This document shows, piece by piece, positions 1 to 11,164 of a stretch of DNA of 32,576 bases. The translations under genes and the position numbers were made by a program. Source of the DNA: Euprymna scolopes (taxonomy: Eukaryota; Mollusca; Cephalopoda; Sepiida; Sepiolidae); assembly GCA_024364805.1 (NCBI GenBank), contig CM044489.1, positions 3,144,625-3,177,200 of the forward strand. Direction: 5' to 3'. The notes beneath the pieces were generated by a model. That model searched no databases and was not told where the DNA came from. It saw only the letters and a program-made list of their open reading frames with translations. Position 1 is the stretch's first letter, and each line of letters starts with the position of its first letter.

Positions 1-30
1 TATTATAGTTAAATTCAAATTTTGATATAT

Positions 31-404
31 CTGCTTTCTTACATCTTTCATTTCTGTATTACGTTTTAGTTATTTTAAACCCCATTCGTTCCATATTAAA
101 TAATAATTTTGAAATAATAACGTTAATATTTCAGCGTCCCAATTGTTTTTTTTTTGTGTTTTGTTTATTTTATACACCACTCTTTCCATGTTAAATAATA
201 ATTTCTAAAAATTAACGTTAATATTTCAGCGTCCCAATTGTTCTTTTGTTTGTTTTTTTCGCATTTAAATTATCCAAATAAACAATTGTTAATACTGCCT
301 GCTTTTTTTACATCGTTCATTTCTGTATTACGTTTAAGTTATTTTAAACCCCAATCTTCCCATGTTAAATAATAATTTCGAAATAATTACGTTAATATTT
401 CAGT
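31..404. repeat. Degenerate tandem repeat, three units
   Basis: Three related units lie at about 31-147, 168-243 and 298-404. All share a core of CCATRTTAAATAATAATTT followed by a segment ending in ACGTTAATATTTCAG. Units 1 and 2 also share GCGTCCCAATTGTT after the core. Units 1 and 3 share an upstream stretch containing CATTTCTGTATTACGTTT. Spacing is irregular (about 95-130 bp), so this is a decayed local duplication rather than a fresh satellite. No coding potential is seen. Confidence 0.7.
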
Positions 405-550
405 GCGCAAGTCAAAATCTGCAAATGAAGCGATTTCTGTTTATTTGTTTACGTTGTTATGAGTTAATTTTTATGCGCGCATGCGCAACCGGATGCCGTA
501 AACCGAAAAGTGGGTTACATACATCGATACAAGGTCATTTGAGTTTTATA

Positions 551-553
<3 letters not shown>

Positions 554-588
<35 letters not shown>
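554..588. repeat. (TA)n microsatellite
   Basis: An almost pure TA dinucleotide run that ends at TACGTAAC. It creates a spurious reading frame (Ile-Tyr repeats) on the plus strand. Confidence 0.95.
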
Positions 589-589
<1 letters not shown>

Positions 590-1661
590 GTAACTAAAAA
601 AAAATAAATATATAGCTGGTCCATAGAAATAATGGCACAAGGTATAACAACTTCTACATCCATATAAGTATGACAAACTACATTATTCCTAATAATACAA
701 CACATGTTTATGTTTATGCAACAACATGAATGCAGGAAGCAGGTGGCCGACGAGTAAATAGTTTACTGATTGTTTGTTTGATAACCAGAAAATAAAAGAA
801 ATTATACTCTTGTAGCAGTAAAGCGCAGTTTATTCAATGTTTCATCTAAAAACTAGTTTGCTGCCCGAAAATGTTCCGTCATAAAATATACTTGAATATA
901 ATATTTTATACATGCAGGTTTCATATTTATTATTATATGGCTTGTTCGCTATTAATAATTGTATTGTACTTATTATCTACTAATGATTTCAAAAGTTAAA
1001 AAAACACGCTGTTGGTTCGCACAACTAAAATCAGAATCAACATATTTATCTCTAGTTTTAATCGCTTCTATCTTAGCTAAGTCCACGGGTTTATCTAAAT
1101 TTGCAAATTTATCCACTTACATATAAATATTTATATCTGCATAAGTAAGTTTACTATTAGCAAGTTAAAATTTTTCAATTTTGACGCCATGGCGCTTTCA
1201 TTTGAGCGGAAATTCAGCACCTCATCAGTGTGGTAAACCCCGGGATATTCAATCCCTACGCCAATCGATGGCGAGATTGGAGCTGTAAGCTAATTGCTAT
1301 AATTTTTCCAGATTTTGATTAATGCAGTTATATGCCCACTAGTAGATATCAGTCTTGGATCATATTCGAATAATTTATTTGAGGAAACCAGCGAAAATGA
1401 AAAAAAAAAAAATTTTAGATTAAAATTTAGTTTTCGACCGATGAGAAAATATCAAATTTGCTTTCGTTCTCGATTCTTGACGAGAAAATTCAATCCAGAG
1501 TTTATTGCGGCTAAGAACAGGAAAGAGAGAATAGCGATTAGTGTTTGGAAATGCGATTGGTGTGCAACCACTCTGGCAAAGACGGTTGACCAATTATCTT
1601 TTAGCGCGATTCGGAGAGGAGTTTAAGCGAGATTTTTCGCACACAGATAGATAACGTCACT

Positions 1662-1663
<2 letters not shown>
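589..1663. other. Non-genic stretch, no element recognised
   Basis: AT-rich sequence. A 103-codon open stretch at 1315-1626 has no recognisable domain and lacks a convincing start. The DNA around 1554-1655 carries ATTGG, CCAAT and ACGTCAC motifs, noted in the findings. Nothing else can be supported. Confidence 0.5.
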
Positions 1664-1754
<91 letters not shown>

Positions 1755-1756
1755 GT
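1664..1756. repeat. Compound (TA)n(GT)n microsatellite
   Basis: A pure TA run (about 65 bp) passes directly into a GT run (1729-1752) with a short imperfect end, GTGCGTGC. Confidence 0.95.
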
Positions 1757-1955
1757 GCTAGAACATACAGAATGAAAAAACTATGCATAGATTGAATTCA
1801 ACGTAATAGGGAAATGATATTACTCATCTAATAAGAAACCATACAAATGAATAAGTAATTTATTAACGCTTCCTTTCCAAAAGAATATGCAAATTTATTA
1901 ACCTAAGGTAGGTTTTTATATTCATATCAGAGTGGTAAAACTCAACTTTATAGGT

Positions 1956-1957
1956 AT

Positions 1958-1996
<39 letters not shown>
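1956..1996. repeat. Compound (CA)n(TA)n microsatellite
   Basis: A CA run of about 20 bp is followed by a TA run of about 18 bp. It resembles the reverse complement of the compound tract about 250 bp upstream, so the two could pair. Confidence 0.9.
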
Positions 1997-4261
1997 AAGG
2001 CGAAGAAGATAAGAGACTAAAAGTAATGAATTAAAGTCAAAAGCTTATGAGAAACTGTAAAAATTAACTTTACATTATTTACAAGCTGTCATTTATTTCA
2101 ATGTCTTTGGTTTAATAAAAACTATTTTTGTTATGTTTTCATTGCGTAATGATGGGAAATTCATATATGTAAGATTTCATTATAGTGTTTCTGCAGACAA
2201 TATTATCATATATGCTATTGAAAAATGTAAAGGTTTAAAGTTCATCACAAACCAATATATTTCATTAAATATGTGATCATGATATAATTCATCTTTAAGC
2301 ACGTAGGAGTTTATGCCATTTGTACGACAAACATGCCAAAATTAATGCCCCTTATTTTTTGCTCCACCCGAATGCGTCAGTAGGGATTGCAAATTATGTT
2401 GCTATGAGGATTGGACTTATGCATACATGACCTAAAACCATCGTATCTGTGTTGCATATATTGATAGTATGAGATTTAATATAGCAAATCCTGTAGCAGA
2501 CATGCATTAGATGCAAATATATATAATTAGATATTTGGTAAAATGTAGTAACTACTCTGGTAATTTGTAGAAAAATTAACTTTAGAGCACAACAGGCCGC
2601 TCGTTTCAAATGGTACTATTTGGGTCTTCGTATATCTTAAACTTTTGGTGTAAAAAAATAAGAGGCTTTGTACTTTGCACGACTCTAGCAATTTTGGAAA
2701 AAAGTCACCGGTTTAGAAGCTCATTCCATTCGTTTCTGAATCACTGTCAACTTTGGTACGACATGGCAACCATAGCAAATTTTATATATTTTATTGCATA
2801 ACGAAGTTAACAAAGAAAACACTGAATGTATAAAAATGAATAATTGAAAACGTAAAGACTTCGTCTGACTTTTAAATAAATATAAATTGCATTGTTTTTG
2901 ACAAAACAAGATAAAACCGCAAATGCGCCATCTAAAGAGTGATCTATCATACAATGAAATAAAGATTTTTTTCTATTTTCTTATAATGATATTTTCAGAA
3001 AACATATATGTACGATCAGCGGCAGCGTATTCTTTTCGTATTTCCGGCTTTCAAAAGCAATTACACATAAACAAAACTCGCAAAATAATGGTAGTATCAC
3101 CTCCTTGAAAATGTCTCAGCCAATAATAGTATTTGTCTGTTGTCAGCTTTGTTCAACAACCTCAATTCTATTCTTGTAATATTTAACTTATTTACAGGTG
3201 ATGTCGTTCTTATGACTATTTTAAACATGATGGAATATAAGTTTAAAAACGGATTCCGTTTTTGTTTGATAAGTTATTGAGTTCCAAACCTGTCGTGAAC
3301 AATTTATATCAAATTATTGTAGGTTATTTTTTGACCTAGATATAACCTCCTCTGTCAGGATTGATTTATTGATTCAAGCCTATAAGCCAATGTGTAACGT
3401 TTTTGTTTCTTAGACGGTAACTAAACCTTTGTATTTATTTTGTTCCCCACGAAAGCAAAATGTGATACAAGGTCGTTTTTATATGTGGAGGACGATAACT
3501 ACACATTTTCGAGTTCATTAAAAGGAAGGACGATCTAGATCCCTCACAAAAAGGTAAATTAGATTGAGGCAACGATAAAAAATTGGCAGTCTAAAAAAGC
3601 TTCACATTAACAGACCGAGTAAATAAAAATCTTAGTATCATACGTGAATAAAACTCTTAAGGATAGTCAGTCTTGTAAATGATTTGTTAATTAGTCTCCG
3701 TGTTCATATAAAATTGGATTATGACAGTTTCTTCATCGGCGGGATTAGTTAATTACGGGTCAATCTAGCCAATTGGCTAATGTGTAAATATTTTGGTGTC
3801 TTTTGCTTGTAATAAACAAGTTTTCGTTTAAAGAATTAAAGAAAAACACATTAGGTATTTAGCATATTCATTCGTGATAAATTGCGGTTGCATATCTCAT
3901 CCAACAGTATTAATGCATATATGAACATAGAACGATTTGGACCCGAAATAATTAATTCTAGGGTTCGCGACGGTATCCATTTATGTAATAACGCTTTTAT
4001 GCTCGACGAACTCCCTTTAAGGCTATAAAATTAGTTTCAATAAAACTTTTTTCGAAACGTATGCATCTATCAAAACATTTTACAACTATTTGTATAATAC
4101 AATCATATACTGTATTCTCGAACTTTTGCAATCAAAGTAGTAGAAACTAGCAGGACAATGTACAAGTATTGCCCGGTGGAAATATAGGACAAATCCAGTA
4201 AAGATTCTGTAAAGGATCCTCGCTACCCGAAAAAATAAATAAAAAATACGGGTGTTAGTTG
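1997..4261. other. Non-genic AT-rich stretch
   Basis: No reading frame here resembles a known family; the short open stretches (60-77 codons) are what AT-rich DNA gives by chance. A perfect 14-bp palindrome, TAGCCAATTGGCTA, lies at 3766-3779. No terminal repeats or element ends were recognised. Confidence 0.55.
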
Positions 4262-4495
4262 GGACCATTGCCGCCCCTGGAAAATACTGGTGGCCGTTGC
4301 GAAAATGAAACTATCTGGCTTGCGCCGTCGGGCATAATCTTACAATGACAACTAGCAGAAGCCACTGTCTGTGATTGTCGGCACTAGTCTTACGGCGATT
4401 AATGGTGGTTTGAGGCGTTTACTGTTGAGCAATGGCTGTCTTTGCAACTGGAACTCATTAGCTATCATGATCAGTGTCGGCATTCATTGGAATTA

Positions 4496-5754
4496 CGAAG
4501 GGCGTGCCAGAAGTAATGCCTCTGATCCACTTAATGTTGTCTGATCTAGCTGAAATTTTGCAAGTGCAATAATTTATATCTCTACCGGTTATGTGGAAAA
4601 TTACAGCTCTGAACTAATTGTGGTTCCTCTTTTACAGGTGTTTGAACTGAGTCAGGTGTGAAATGGAGCCTGTTGAATGTCGAGCAGTGATCCGGTTTTT
4701 GTATTTAAAAGGACGCACACCACAGGAGACTTTTGATGAAATGAAAGAAAATCATAGCGATAATGCCCCATCATATGACCTTGTAAAATGCTGGCATCGT
4801 GAATTCAAACATGGCCGGAACTCTGAGGAAACAGCTCCCAGACCTGGTCGCCTCCCTTCTGCCATTGATGAGGCATCTGTCCGTCAAGTTGAGGCTGCCA
4901 TTTTGGAAGATCGGCGCATTACTATTCGCCAAATAGCCCAAGATGTCAAGATTAGTGCAGGGTCTTTGGAAACTATCATTCATGACCATTTGCATATGCA
5001 TAAGGCGTCTGCCGAATGGATTCCCAGGTTATTCACACCATTCCAGAAGCGAGCACGCGTCGAGTGTTCGAGGATGAATTTGGAGATGTGTCAAGAAGAT
5101 GAGTCAAAGTTTTTCAAAAGACTGATTACACAGGATGGACCCTGGGTCAATCACTACGATCCAGAAACCAAAGCCCAGTCAATGCAGTGACAGCACTTGG
5201 ACACACCACCTCCAAAGAAGGCAAGGGTGCAGCCCTGCGCTGGCAAGGTCATACTCACAGTCTTCTGGTACCAGGACGGAGTAGTGATGACAGGTTTTCT
5301 CGCAAAGGGTACCACAATAACATGAGCTTATTAAGGGAAGCTATCAAAATCAAGAGGCGGGGCAAGATCAGCAAAGGTACCCTCCTCCTGCAGGACAACA
5401 CTCCGGTCGACAACTCGCATGTCGCCAGATCAGAAACACGGGCGTGAAATAATCCCATCCCCCTTCTCTCCTGACCTTGCACCCTCTGACTTATACCGCT
5501 TCCCAGCCATGAAGTTGTTTTTGAAAGGAAAGGGTTTCCCAGATGAAGCAGCCTTGATTTTTGAAGTCCCGTCGTGATTGGAGGACCAACCTGGGGTGTT
5601 CTACAAAAACGGTCTCCAGAGCTGCATCAAGCGATGGGAGAAATGCATAACTCTGTGTGGTTCCTATGCAGATAAAGACTAATAACTGCGCCAAGTTTCC
5701 TTGCTCTACTCTATGGGAAGTGGGTCAGAGGCATTACTTATTGCACGCTTCTCG
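4496..5754 (+). mobile_element. Mariner-family DNA transposon (full length, inactive)
   Basis: A complete Tc1/mariner element of 1259 bp, the usual mariner length. Imperfect terminal inverted repeats of about 35 bp share the core AAGTAATGCCTCTGA: left copy at 4496-4530, right copy reading inward from 5754. Both ends abut the dinucleotide TA (4494-4495 and 5755-5756), the expected mariner target-site duplication. The single transposase gene lies between them on the plus strand. The sequence TTTTACAG followed by GTGTTTG about 25 bp before the start codon resembles a 3' splice site, but no intron can be shown. The element inserted into the GC-richer block. Confidence 0.92.
4663..5682 (+). pseudogene. 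Mariner transposase, broken
   Basis: Cut-and-paste transposase that would bind the element's terminal repeats and move it into TA sites. It begins MEPVECRAVIRFLYLKGRTP. Residues 1-110 hold the two helix-turn-helix DNA-binding subdomains, with a GR-rich linker (PRPGRLPSAIDE) between them. The WVPRL-type linker is present as WIPRLF near residue 120. The DD34D catalytic residues are recognisable: D158 in TQDG (usually GDES or GDE), the second in LLQDNTP, the third in SPDLAPSDL. It is not functional. A TGA at 5188-5190 replaces the Trp of the usual QWKHLD, there is a frame change near 5320 with loss of a few codons, another near 5447, and a TGA near 5576. Total length matches a normal transposase of about 340 residues. 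The family resembles SETMAR-type and other animal mariners. Confidence 0.92.
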
Positions 5755-6350
5755 TATCCGAACTGAAATCGTCTGTCTTTAACTTTCATACACTGCCGCG
5801 CATTGACATCAGCGGCTGTCAGTAGATGACTGGTCACCGGCAGTTAGTACTGTATTAGGGTGGTTATTTGCGTTTACTTGCGATAACGCACAATTACTGT
5901 CGTTTAGTGGTAGATCATTGCTGCCCTTACAAATGCCAATGTCGGTTTTCAGGTTACACTCTCGGTCACTGGTATCCATTACCGGAATCTGCTTCTCTGA
6001 TTGCTCCGAAATAAAATAGAGGCACTTATTTGCATTTAGTGTTGGGCTGTGGCTTTCTCTGCAAATATTCGCCATGACCATTGTCAGGTCGTATAGGAAA
6101 ACTATGAAATGAAATAGAGTGTAGTGATTGCTTCTTCTTGACATAGGTAGCCACTTCTAGGCACGGGTAGGCCGGCAAATTGCGTGTCTTCAAATATCGG
6201 GCTCTGCCACTCATCGTGGACATTGTCATCCATGGTGGTCACTGCTTTGTTGAGGTGGTCACTGTCACTTCATGCCAAAAGTTGGCTGATGCTTTTTTAG
6301 GCTGTTGTGAAGAATAAGAAATGTTCAAATGAAATGTATCTTCATACGGT

Positions 6351-6387
6351 ATTATTATTATTATTATTATTATTATGATGCTGATGA

Positions 6388-6459
<72 letters not shown>
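6351..6459. repeat. Compound trinucleotide microsatellite (TTA)n(CTG)n(ATG)n
   Basis: Consecutive runs of ATT, CTG and ATG triplets. Read on the minus strand it is CAT, then CAG, then AAT repeats. It lies immediately beyond the A-rich 3' end of the minus-strand LINE, so it probably is that element's 3' tail, or grew from it. Confidence 0.9.
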
Positions 6460-6460
<1 letters not shown>

Positions 6461-6693
6461 AAAATAAAATTAAAAAAATATAAATAATTTAAGGGACCAA
6501 ACACAGCAGATCCAAGATAACAATAAAAAAGAAAACCCCAAAAGAAGAAATTGACAACGAAAGAGAATAGACTCGTAATTGAATGCTATTATAGAAGACA
6601 TTTTTTTTTTTATTATTATATTTTCACCCCAAACAAGGCACATTGCCACTTTGGTGTAGGGGGCTACTTTCAGGGGAAACATCTACTGGGGCA

Positions 6694-9598
6694 CTATGTA
6701 GGGATTAGGGCAGCGAGATGTTGGTTCACGTTGCACTTGAACTTATGCATGTCAGTACAGTTGGGGAAGCAGTGACCTGGAATGGAATTCCAAAGTCTAG
6801 CAGTTCTGGGGAAGAAACTACTGGAGTAGAACGATCTTTTACATCTAGGGATCTCTACAGTGTGGGGGTGGGATTTTGCAGCTTGTCGGGTCTGTCGAGG
6901 GTGTTCACGTCGTGGGGGCACAAGTGCTTGCAGTTCTTCAGAGCATTCACCATTATAATACTTGTAGAACAGGCAGAGGGATGCAACGTTTCGACGATGG
7001 GACAGAGGCTGAAGTTTTGATGCCAGTTTAGGGCCTATCAGATTTGCGACTCTCTTTTGAACCCTGTCAAGGAGAGAGAGACTAGTAGCCGATGCACCGG
7101 CCCAAATATGACAGCAATACTCCATACATGGGCGAATAGTGGCCTTATATTATAGAGGTACAGGATACTTTCGGGTGTTAGAAGTTTTCTAGCACGGTAG
7201 AGAGAGCCCACCTTCCTCGCAGCGGCCCTGGCAATGCCCTCGATGTAATTGTTCCAGCTCATGTTTCCTGTGAACGTTAGGCCAAGGAGCTTGAAAGACG
7301 TACTCTCAGCTAAAGAGTTGTTGGCCATTGCTATAGGTGGTAGAGAAGGTTTCCTGTAATTATTGAATGAAACCAGTTTTGTCTTGGTGGCATTGAACGT
7401 TACCATCCATTTTTGTCCCCATTCCACTACTGATTTGAGGTCATCCTCTAGTGCTTCTGCCATTACTTTAGATATATGTTCATTTGTTTTCCTGTCGTGC
7501 CTGCTATAGAGTGTGGTGTCATCAGCATATATACCCATCTCAGAGGCAATTTTATCGGGGAGGTCATTTATGAATATCAGGAACAGCAGAGGACCAAGGA
7601 TAGATCCCTGGGGCACTCCGGCATTTATATTATATTGTTTAGACGTACGACCGTCGAGGACAACCTGGATTTTTCTCTTATCTAAGAAGGATTTAATTAT
7701 GTTAAGTATTCTACCAGTGATACCGTAAGATCTAATCTTCCTGAGGAGACCCTCATGCCATACCCTGTCAAAAGCCTTAGATATATCTAGAGCTACCGCT
7801 CTGCCCTCTCCCGCTTTGTCCAGTGAATGGTATATGCGTTCAGAGATTACAGTGAGGATGTCTGCCGTGGAACGGACTTGTCTAAATCCATATTGATGGT
7901 CGGTCAGAAGTTTAGCATCTGTAAGGTGCTGGACTAGAGCATGGTTAATTAAGGTCTCAAATATTTTGGCAAAAAGTGGGAGGAGGCTAATAGGGCGATA
8001 ATTTAATGGGTCAGTTCTTTCGCCAGAATTCTTGAATACTGGTACCACAGAAGCAGTTTTCCAGCAGCTCGGAAAGCAAGATTCATTAAGGCATTTGTTG
8101 TAGAGTTTGGAGAGAACTGGAGCTACTTCGGCTGAGCACTTTTTTAATAGCACAGCTGGGATGAGGTCGGGTCCACATGCTTTGGAAGTGACAAGGTTTT
8201 TTATGATAGCATGCACCTGAGCAGGGGTGATTTCCAGATCGTCTAGCTTGGCGTCTGTCCGCATAGGAAAGTCAGGTAGGGGGTGGTTTAAAGGGTCCAG
8301 TGTAGAGTTGGAGGCAAACCGACTGGCAAGCATGTTAGCCTTCTCGGTTGCTGAGCAAAGAACCTCGTGATTGTTGGTTAGTGGGGGAATCGTTGATTGC
8401 CCATTATTTACTACACTGTTGTAGATTTTCCAGAAGTCACGAGTTCCTAATTTTTGTGCTTCGATGCGTTTTTTAGTGGTTTCCGTAAATTCCCTCTTAG
8501 CTGTCGCTATTTCTTTCTTAACGTTACTTCTAGCTTCTATGTACTTTTGTCTGTTTGAACTGGACTTATGTCGGTTAAACCTTCGGAATGCATGCTGCCT
8601 TTGAGCAATGGCAGTTGCGCAAGTCGAAGTAAACCATTGGGGAGAGTGGGGCTTGCTATAGAATTTCCGCATGGGAACATGCGCTTCGATTGCAGTTTTG
8701 AACCATTCAGTGGTCTCAGTTGCACACTGTTCAGCAGGAAGAGAAAAAATATTTCCCCATGGGGCGTCTCTGATAAGATCTCTGATAGCTTCCCAGTCAG
8801 CCTTTTTATAATATCTCGTTGTTTTGAGCACTGGCTCTTCAGTTTTCGGTCTAGAGTTTAGGGCGATTTCAACCATTATTACCGCATGATCAGCGTTCCC
8901 AAGTGGGCTGTCGGATTTCGTTACACAATCATCAGGAATTGTGGTCAAAAACAGATCTAATAGTGATGCGTGTTGTTCTTCCTGATCAGGGAAGCGGGTT
9001 GGAAAAGTAACAATTTGCGATAGGGAGTGAGATACAGAGAAGCTATGAGTTGCGCTGCCTGCTGCATCTGTATAAGCCAGTTTTTGTGATGGACATTAAA
9101 GTCACCAAATACATGTACTTGGCCGCTAGTGTCGAAGGAGAGTGCTGTGTCTATGCTGTCAGATACTTTGTTTATTATGGTGCAGTCTTGGGTCGAAGGA
9201 GAGCGGTAGAGGAAGTAAAAGTAGCTAATGTTGTGTTGCATGATTAGTCTAAAGCACATAAAGGCTTGATCATCCGTTTCTAGGTTTGTTTCTCTAGTCA
9301 AGGGAAGGGTATTACGAATGTAAACTCCAAGTCCGTGCATATGTCTGTCAGAGTCCTTACGGCAGAGTGGGAGATATCCAGGCATGTTAAAGTAGTTAGA
9401 GGGGATGGAGGAGTGTAGGTTAGTCTCACTTAGTGCTAAGATATCCGGGGTATTTGTTAGGAGAAATGCTTCAACATCAGCTAAATTAGTTCTAAGCCCA
9501 CGGATATTTGTGAATGCAAGCCTCAAGGGAGGAGGCAAGTTGAATTTGTTTGACCCTAAGCCTGGTTTAAGCTTATTTTTAGATTGTACTGTCATCAT
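6694..9598 (-). pseudogene. LINE ORF2: endonuclease plus reverse transcriptase
   Basis: The protein nicks target DNA and reverse-transcribes the element RNA at the nick. From the start at 9598 (in-frame TGA upstream, so the ATG is credible), an AP-type endonuclease shows FTNIRGL, LALSETNL (catalytic Glu), YRSPS and GDFNVHHKNWL. Its last motif, NADHAVI, falls in the next frame. The reverse transcriptase then shows YRPISLLPLFAKIFE, SKAFDRVWHEGLL, GVPQGSILGPLLFLIFIND and the active-site YADDTTLY, followed by thumb (LLGLTF) and the conserved tail MEYCCHIWAGA and SFFPRTARLWNSIP. Two frame changes break it, near 9075 and near 7150; otherwise the frame is open for 636 codons. That suggests moderate rather than great age. 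Length overall (about 970 codons) is normal for a LINE ORF2. Confidence 0.9.
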
Positions 9599-10560
9599 GT
9601 TTTTTAACGAGTTTCAGTTGGGTTAGGGGAAGCCGAACAGGAGGTTATGCAGAATATCACACATGCATCACAAGTAGACCATAAGCTGACCCACCATCAA
9701 CTAGGATTGTGGCCCCAGGAAAGCCCACCGGGGATGAGTGCAAGGTCCCTTTCCATGCGCGCCATGGCACTGCAAACATCCCGATATTATTCAACTGTTG
9801 ATGGAGCAGCCGCTCTAAGCGCTACCAAAGAGTTAGGGCTCCTGTACTACCAGTCGGAAACAGCAGCCAGTAACTGTCAATCCGGTACCCTCAACCCATC
9901 AGAGGAAGGTCAACCCAATCTAATTGCTCAGGCATATGTGGTACTCAAGCATTCTCAAATGCCCAGATTTAGGGGTGGGGTGTGTCGGGAGTGGGGGAAA
10001 CGGCGTTCATTGCCCTAGACAAGAAACAAGATGTACCAATGGGTGTTTCTGTCGAATCACTGATAGTATCTCTGCGCCTGACTAATAGGCAAAGAAGGAG
10101 TGTGGAAGCCGGGCGATAGGCAGGACCTATCTACTCCTTAATCAATTTATGTATTGCAAACCGGTAATTTGTTTGAGTCACCAGCTCTAGGAAGGCTGTT
10201 ATCCAAGACTGAAGAGGCCTCCCTCCTCTTTGGTTTCGTTTCAGAGTTTTCCTTCACCTAGACGGATGATCTGGGAAGATCTACTGGGTCCGTCACCACT
10301 GAGAGGGTTTGCTCCGCGCCTGGGTTCTAATCCAGGTATTTCTGCGACCCCGCGTGGTTAGATAATGTTATTGGGTTAGTTTGTAGAGGTTATATCTGCT
10401 AAATAGTTACACTCCTCAAAGTGGATTAGGGATATTGCTATTTCATTGTTACTGGATAAAGGGGTTGAGTAGAGCTCATGCAGTGTAAGCAACTATGATT
10501 GTAAGGAGGCTTGTTAGGAGATAGTGTGGTTAGAGGCTTTCATTTTTGTTTATGAATATT
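9599..10560 (-). other. Presumed LINE family A leader / 5' UTR
   Basis: This block is clearly GC-richer than the surroundings and joins ORF2 without a break in composition. On the minus strand all frames are closed by frequent stops, so no ORF1 is supported. The plus-strand open stretch of 123 codons at 9647-10018 has no motif and lies antisense to the element; I regard it as chance. A small hairpin with stem CCTGG/CCAGG around GTTCTAAT lies at 10319-10338. Confidence 0.5.
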
Positions 10561-11164
10561 TTTTTCTCATTTTCTTTTCCTTTTTTATTTTTTTTTATTT
10601 TTTTTTTTATCCATGTGAGCTTGGGTCTAGTATAATATTTAAGTGTGAGTAGGAGTTAAGAATTGAACTACGAGTTGTGCCAAAACTATTTTAGATGATA
10701 TCAGGGCATGAGATGCGAGTGCAATATAGTACGGGTAAAACAGTAAGTTTTGAGTCATGTGTAATTTGATAAATAGATATATGGACTGGTTTTAGTAGGT
10801 GCGAATAAAGTTGGAGGTACAAGGTGAGTTTCTATTATTGAGAGAAGATGTTTGCAGCTTTCAAGTAAAAGTTATGGACATTTAGCATAGCAAGGAGCAT
10901 TGGTTCAGTTTCGTATTAGCGTTGCAAAGATATCTAAGAGGGGACAGTTTTGTAATGCAGTGCGGTGTGCTTTGCTTCCGAGTACATACTTTAGCTGTTT
11001 AATCCCAACTGGAATAGGAATGAACTCCAATGCATGTCTAGAGGGTAGAATTGTATAGATGTTTAGTGATGACTACTAAATATAGAATGGAAGACATACT
11101 AAATATAGATATAGAGGTTATATGAAACGAACGAAAGACATATAGGATTTGTCAAGTGACTACC
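10561..11164. other. Non-genic stretch with poly-T tract
   Basis: It starts with a T-rich tract (about 10561-10613), which is A-rich on the minus strand. It could be the 3' tail of an unrecognised minus-strand insert lying to its right, or the outer edge of the LINE. Near 11075-11115 the word ACTAAATATAGA occurs twice. No coding signal is seen. Confidence 0.4.

Larger units (their letters stand above)
4262..6350. other. GC-richer block of unknown origin, split by a mariner
   Basis: From about 4262 to 4495 and again from 5757 to about 6310 the base composition is visibly more balanced than in the flanks. Short words recur: TGTCGGCA or TGTCGG (near 4376, 4475, 5940), GGTGGTCACTG (6234 and 6255) and GTTTACTG/GTTTACTTG. 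The mariner at 4496-5754 sits inside it. It may be an old unclassified repeat or a decayed minisatellite. No credible reading frame is seen in the non-mariner part; the 111-codon minus-strand open stretch near 5809-6144 has no known motif. Confidence 0.4.
6460..10560 (-). mobile_element. APE-type (Jockey-like) LINE, family A, nearly full length
   Basis: A non-LTR retrotransposon lying on the minus strand. In reading order it has a GC-richer leader (about 10560-9599), ORF2 with endonuclease and reverse transcriptase (9598-6694), a 3' UTR of about 230 bp, and a microsatellite tail (6459-6351). The 3' boundary is fairly clear; the 5' boundary is my estimate from where composition changes at a poly-T tract near 10561-10613. 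No ORF1 was recognised. It differs in sequence from the three family B LINE copies further right, although the RT motifs are related. Assignment to the Jockey/CR1 assemblage is from motif style only; a phylogeny is needed for the clade. Confidence 0.8.

Noticed and set aside
3766-3779. Perfect palindrome TAGCCAATTGGCTA
   Set aside because: A 14-bp palindrome with two opposed CCAAT words is suggestive, but nothing else nearby supports a regulatory or mobile-element role.
5809-6144. 111-codon minus-strand open stretch
   Set aside because: No motif or family resemblance; lies in the unclassified block.
6376-6440. CTGATGATG words resembling hammerhead cores
   Set aside because: They are products of the trinucleotide repeat and have no GAAA or helix partners.
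9647-10018. 123-codon plus-strand open stretch
   Set aside because: It is antisense to the presumed LINE leader, has no known motif and no supporting codon pattern; chance opening in GC-richer DNA.
10319-10338. tRNA T-arm-like hairpin (CCTGG, GTTCTAAT, CCAGG)
   Set aside because: No A box or D-arm at the required distance and no acceptor stem; lies in the LINE leader.
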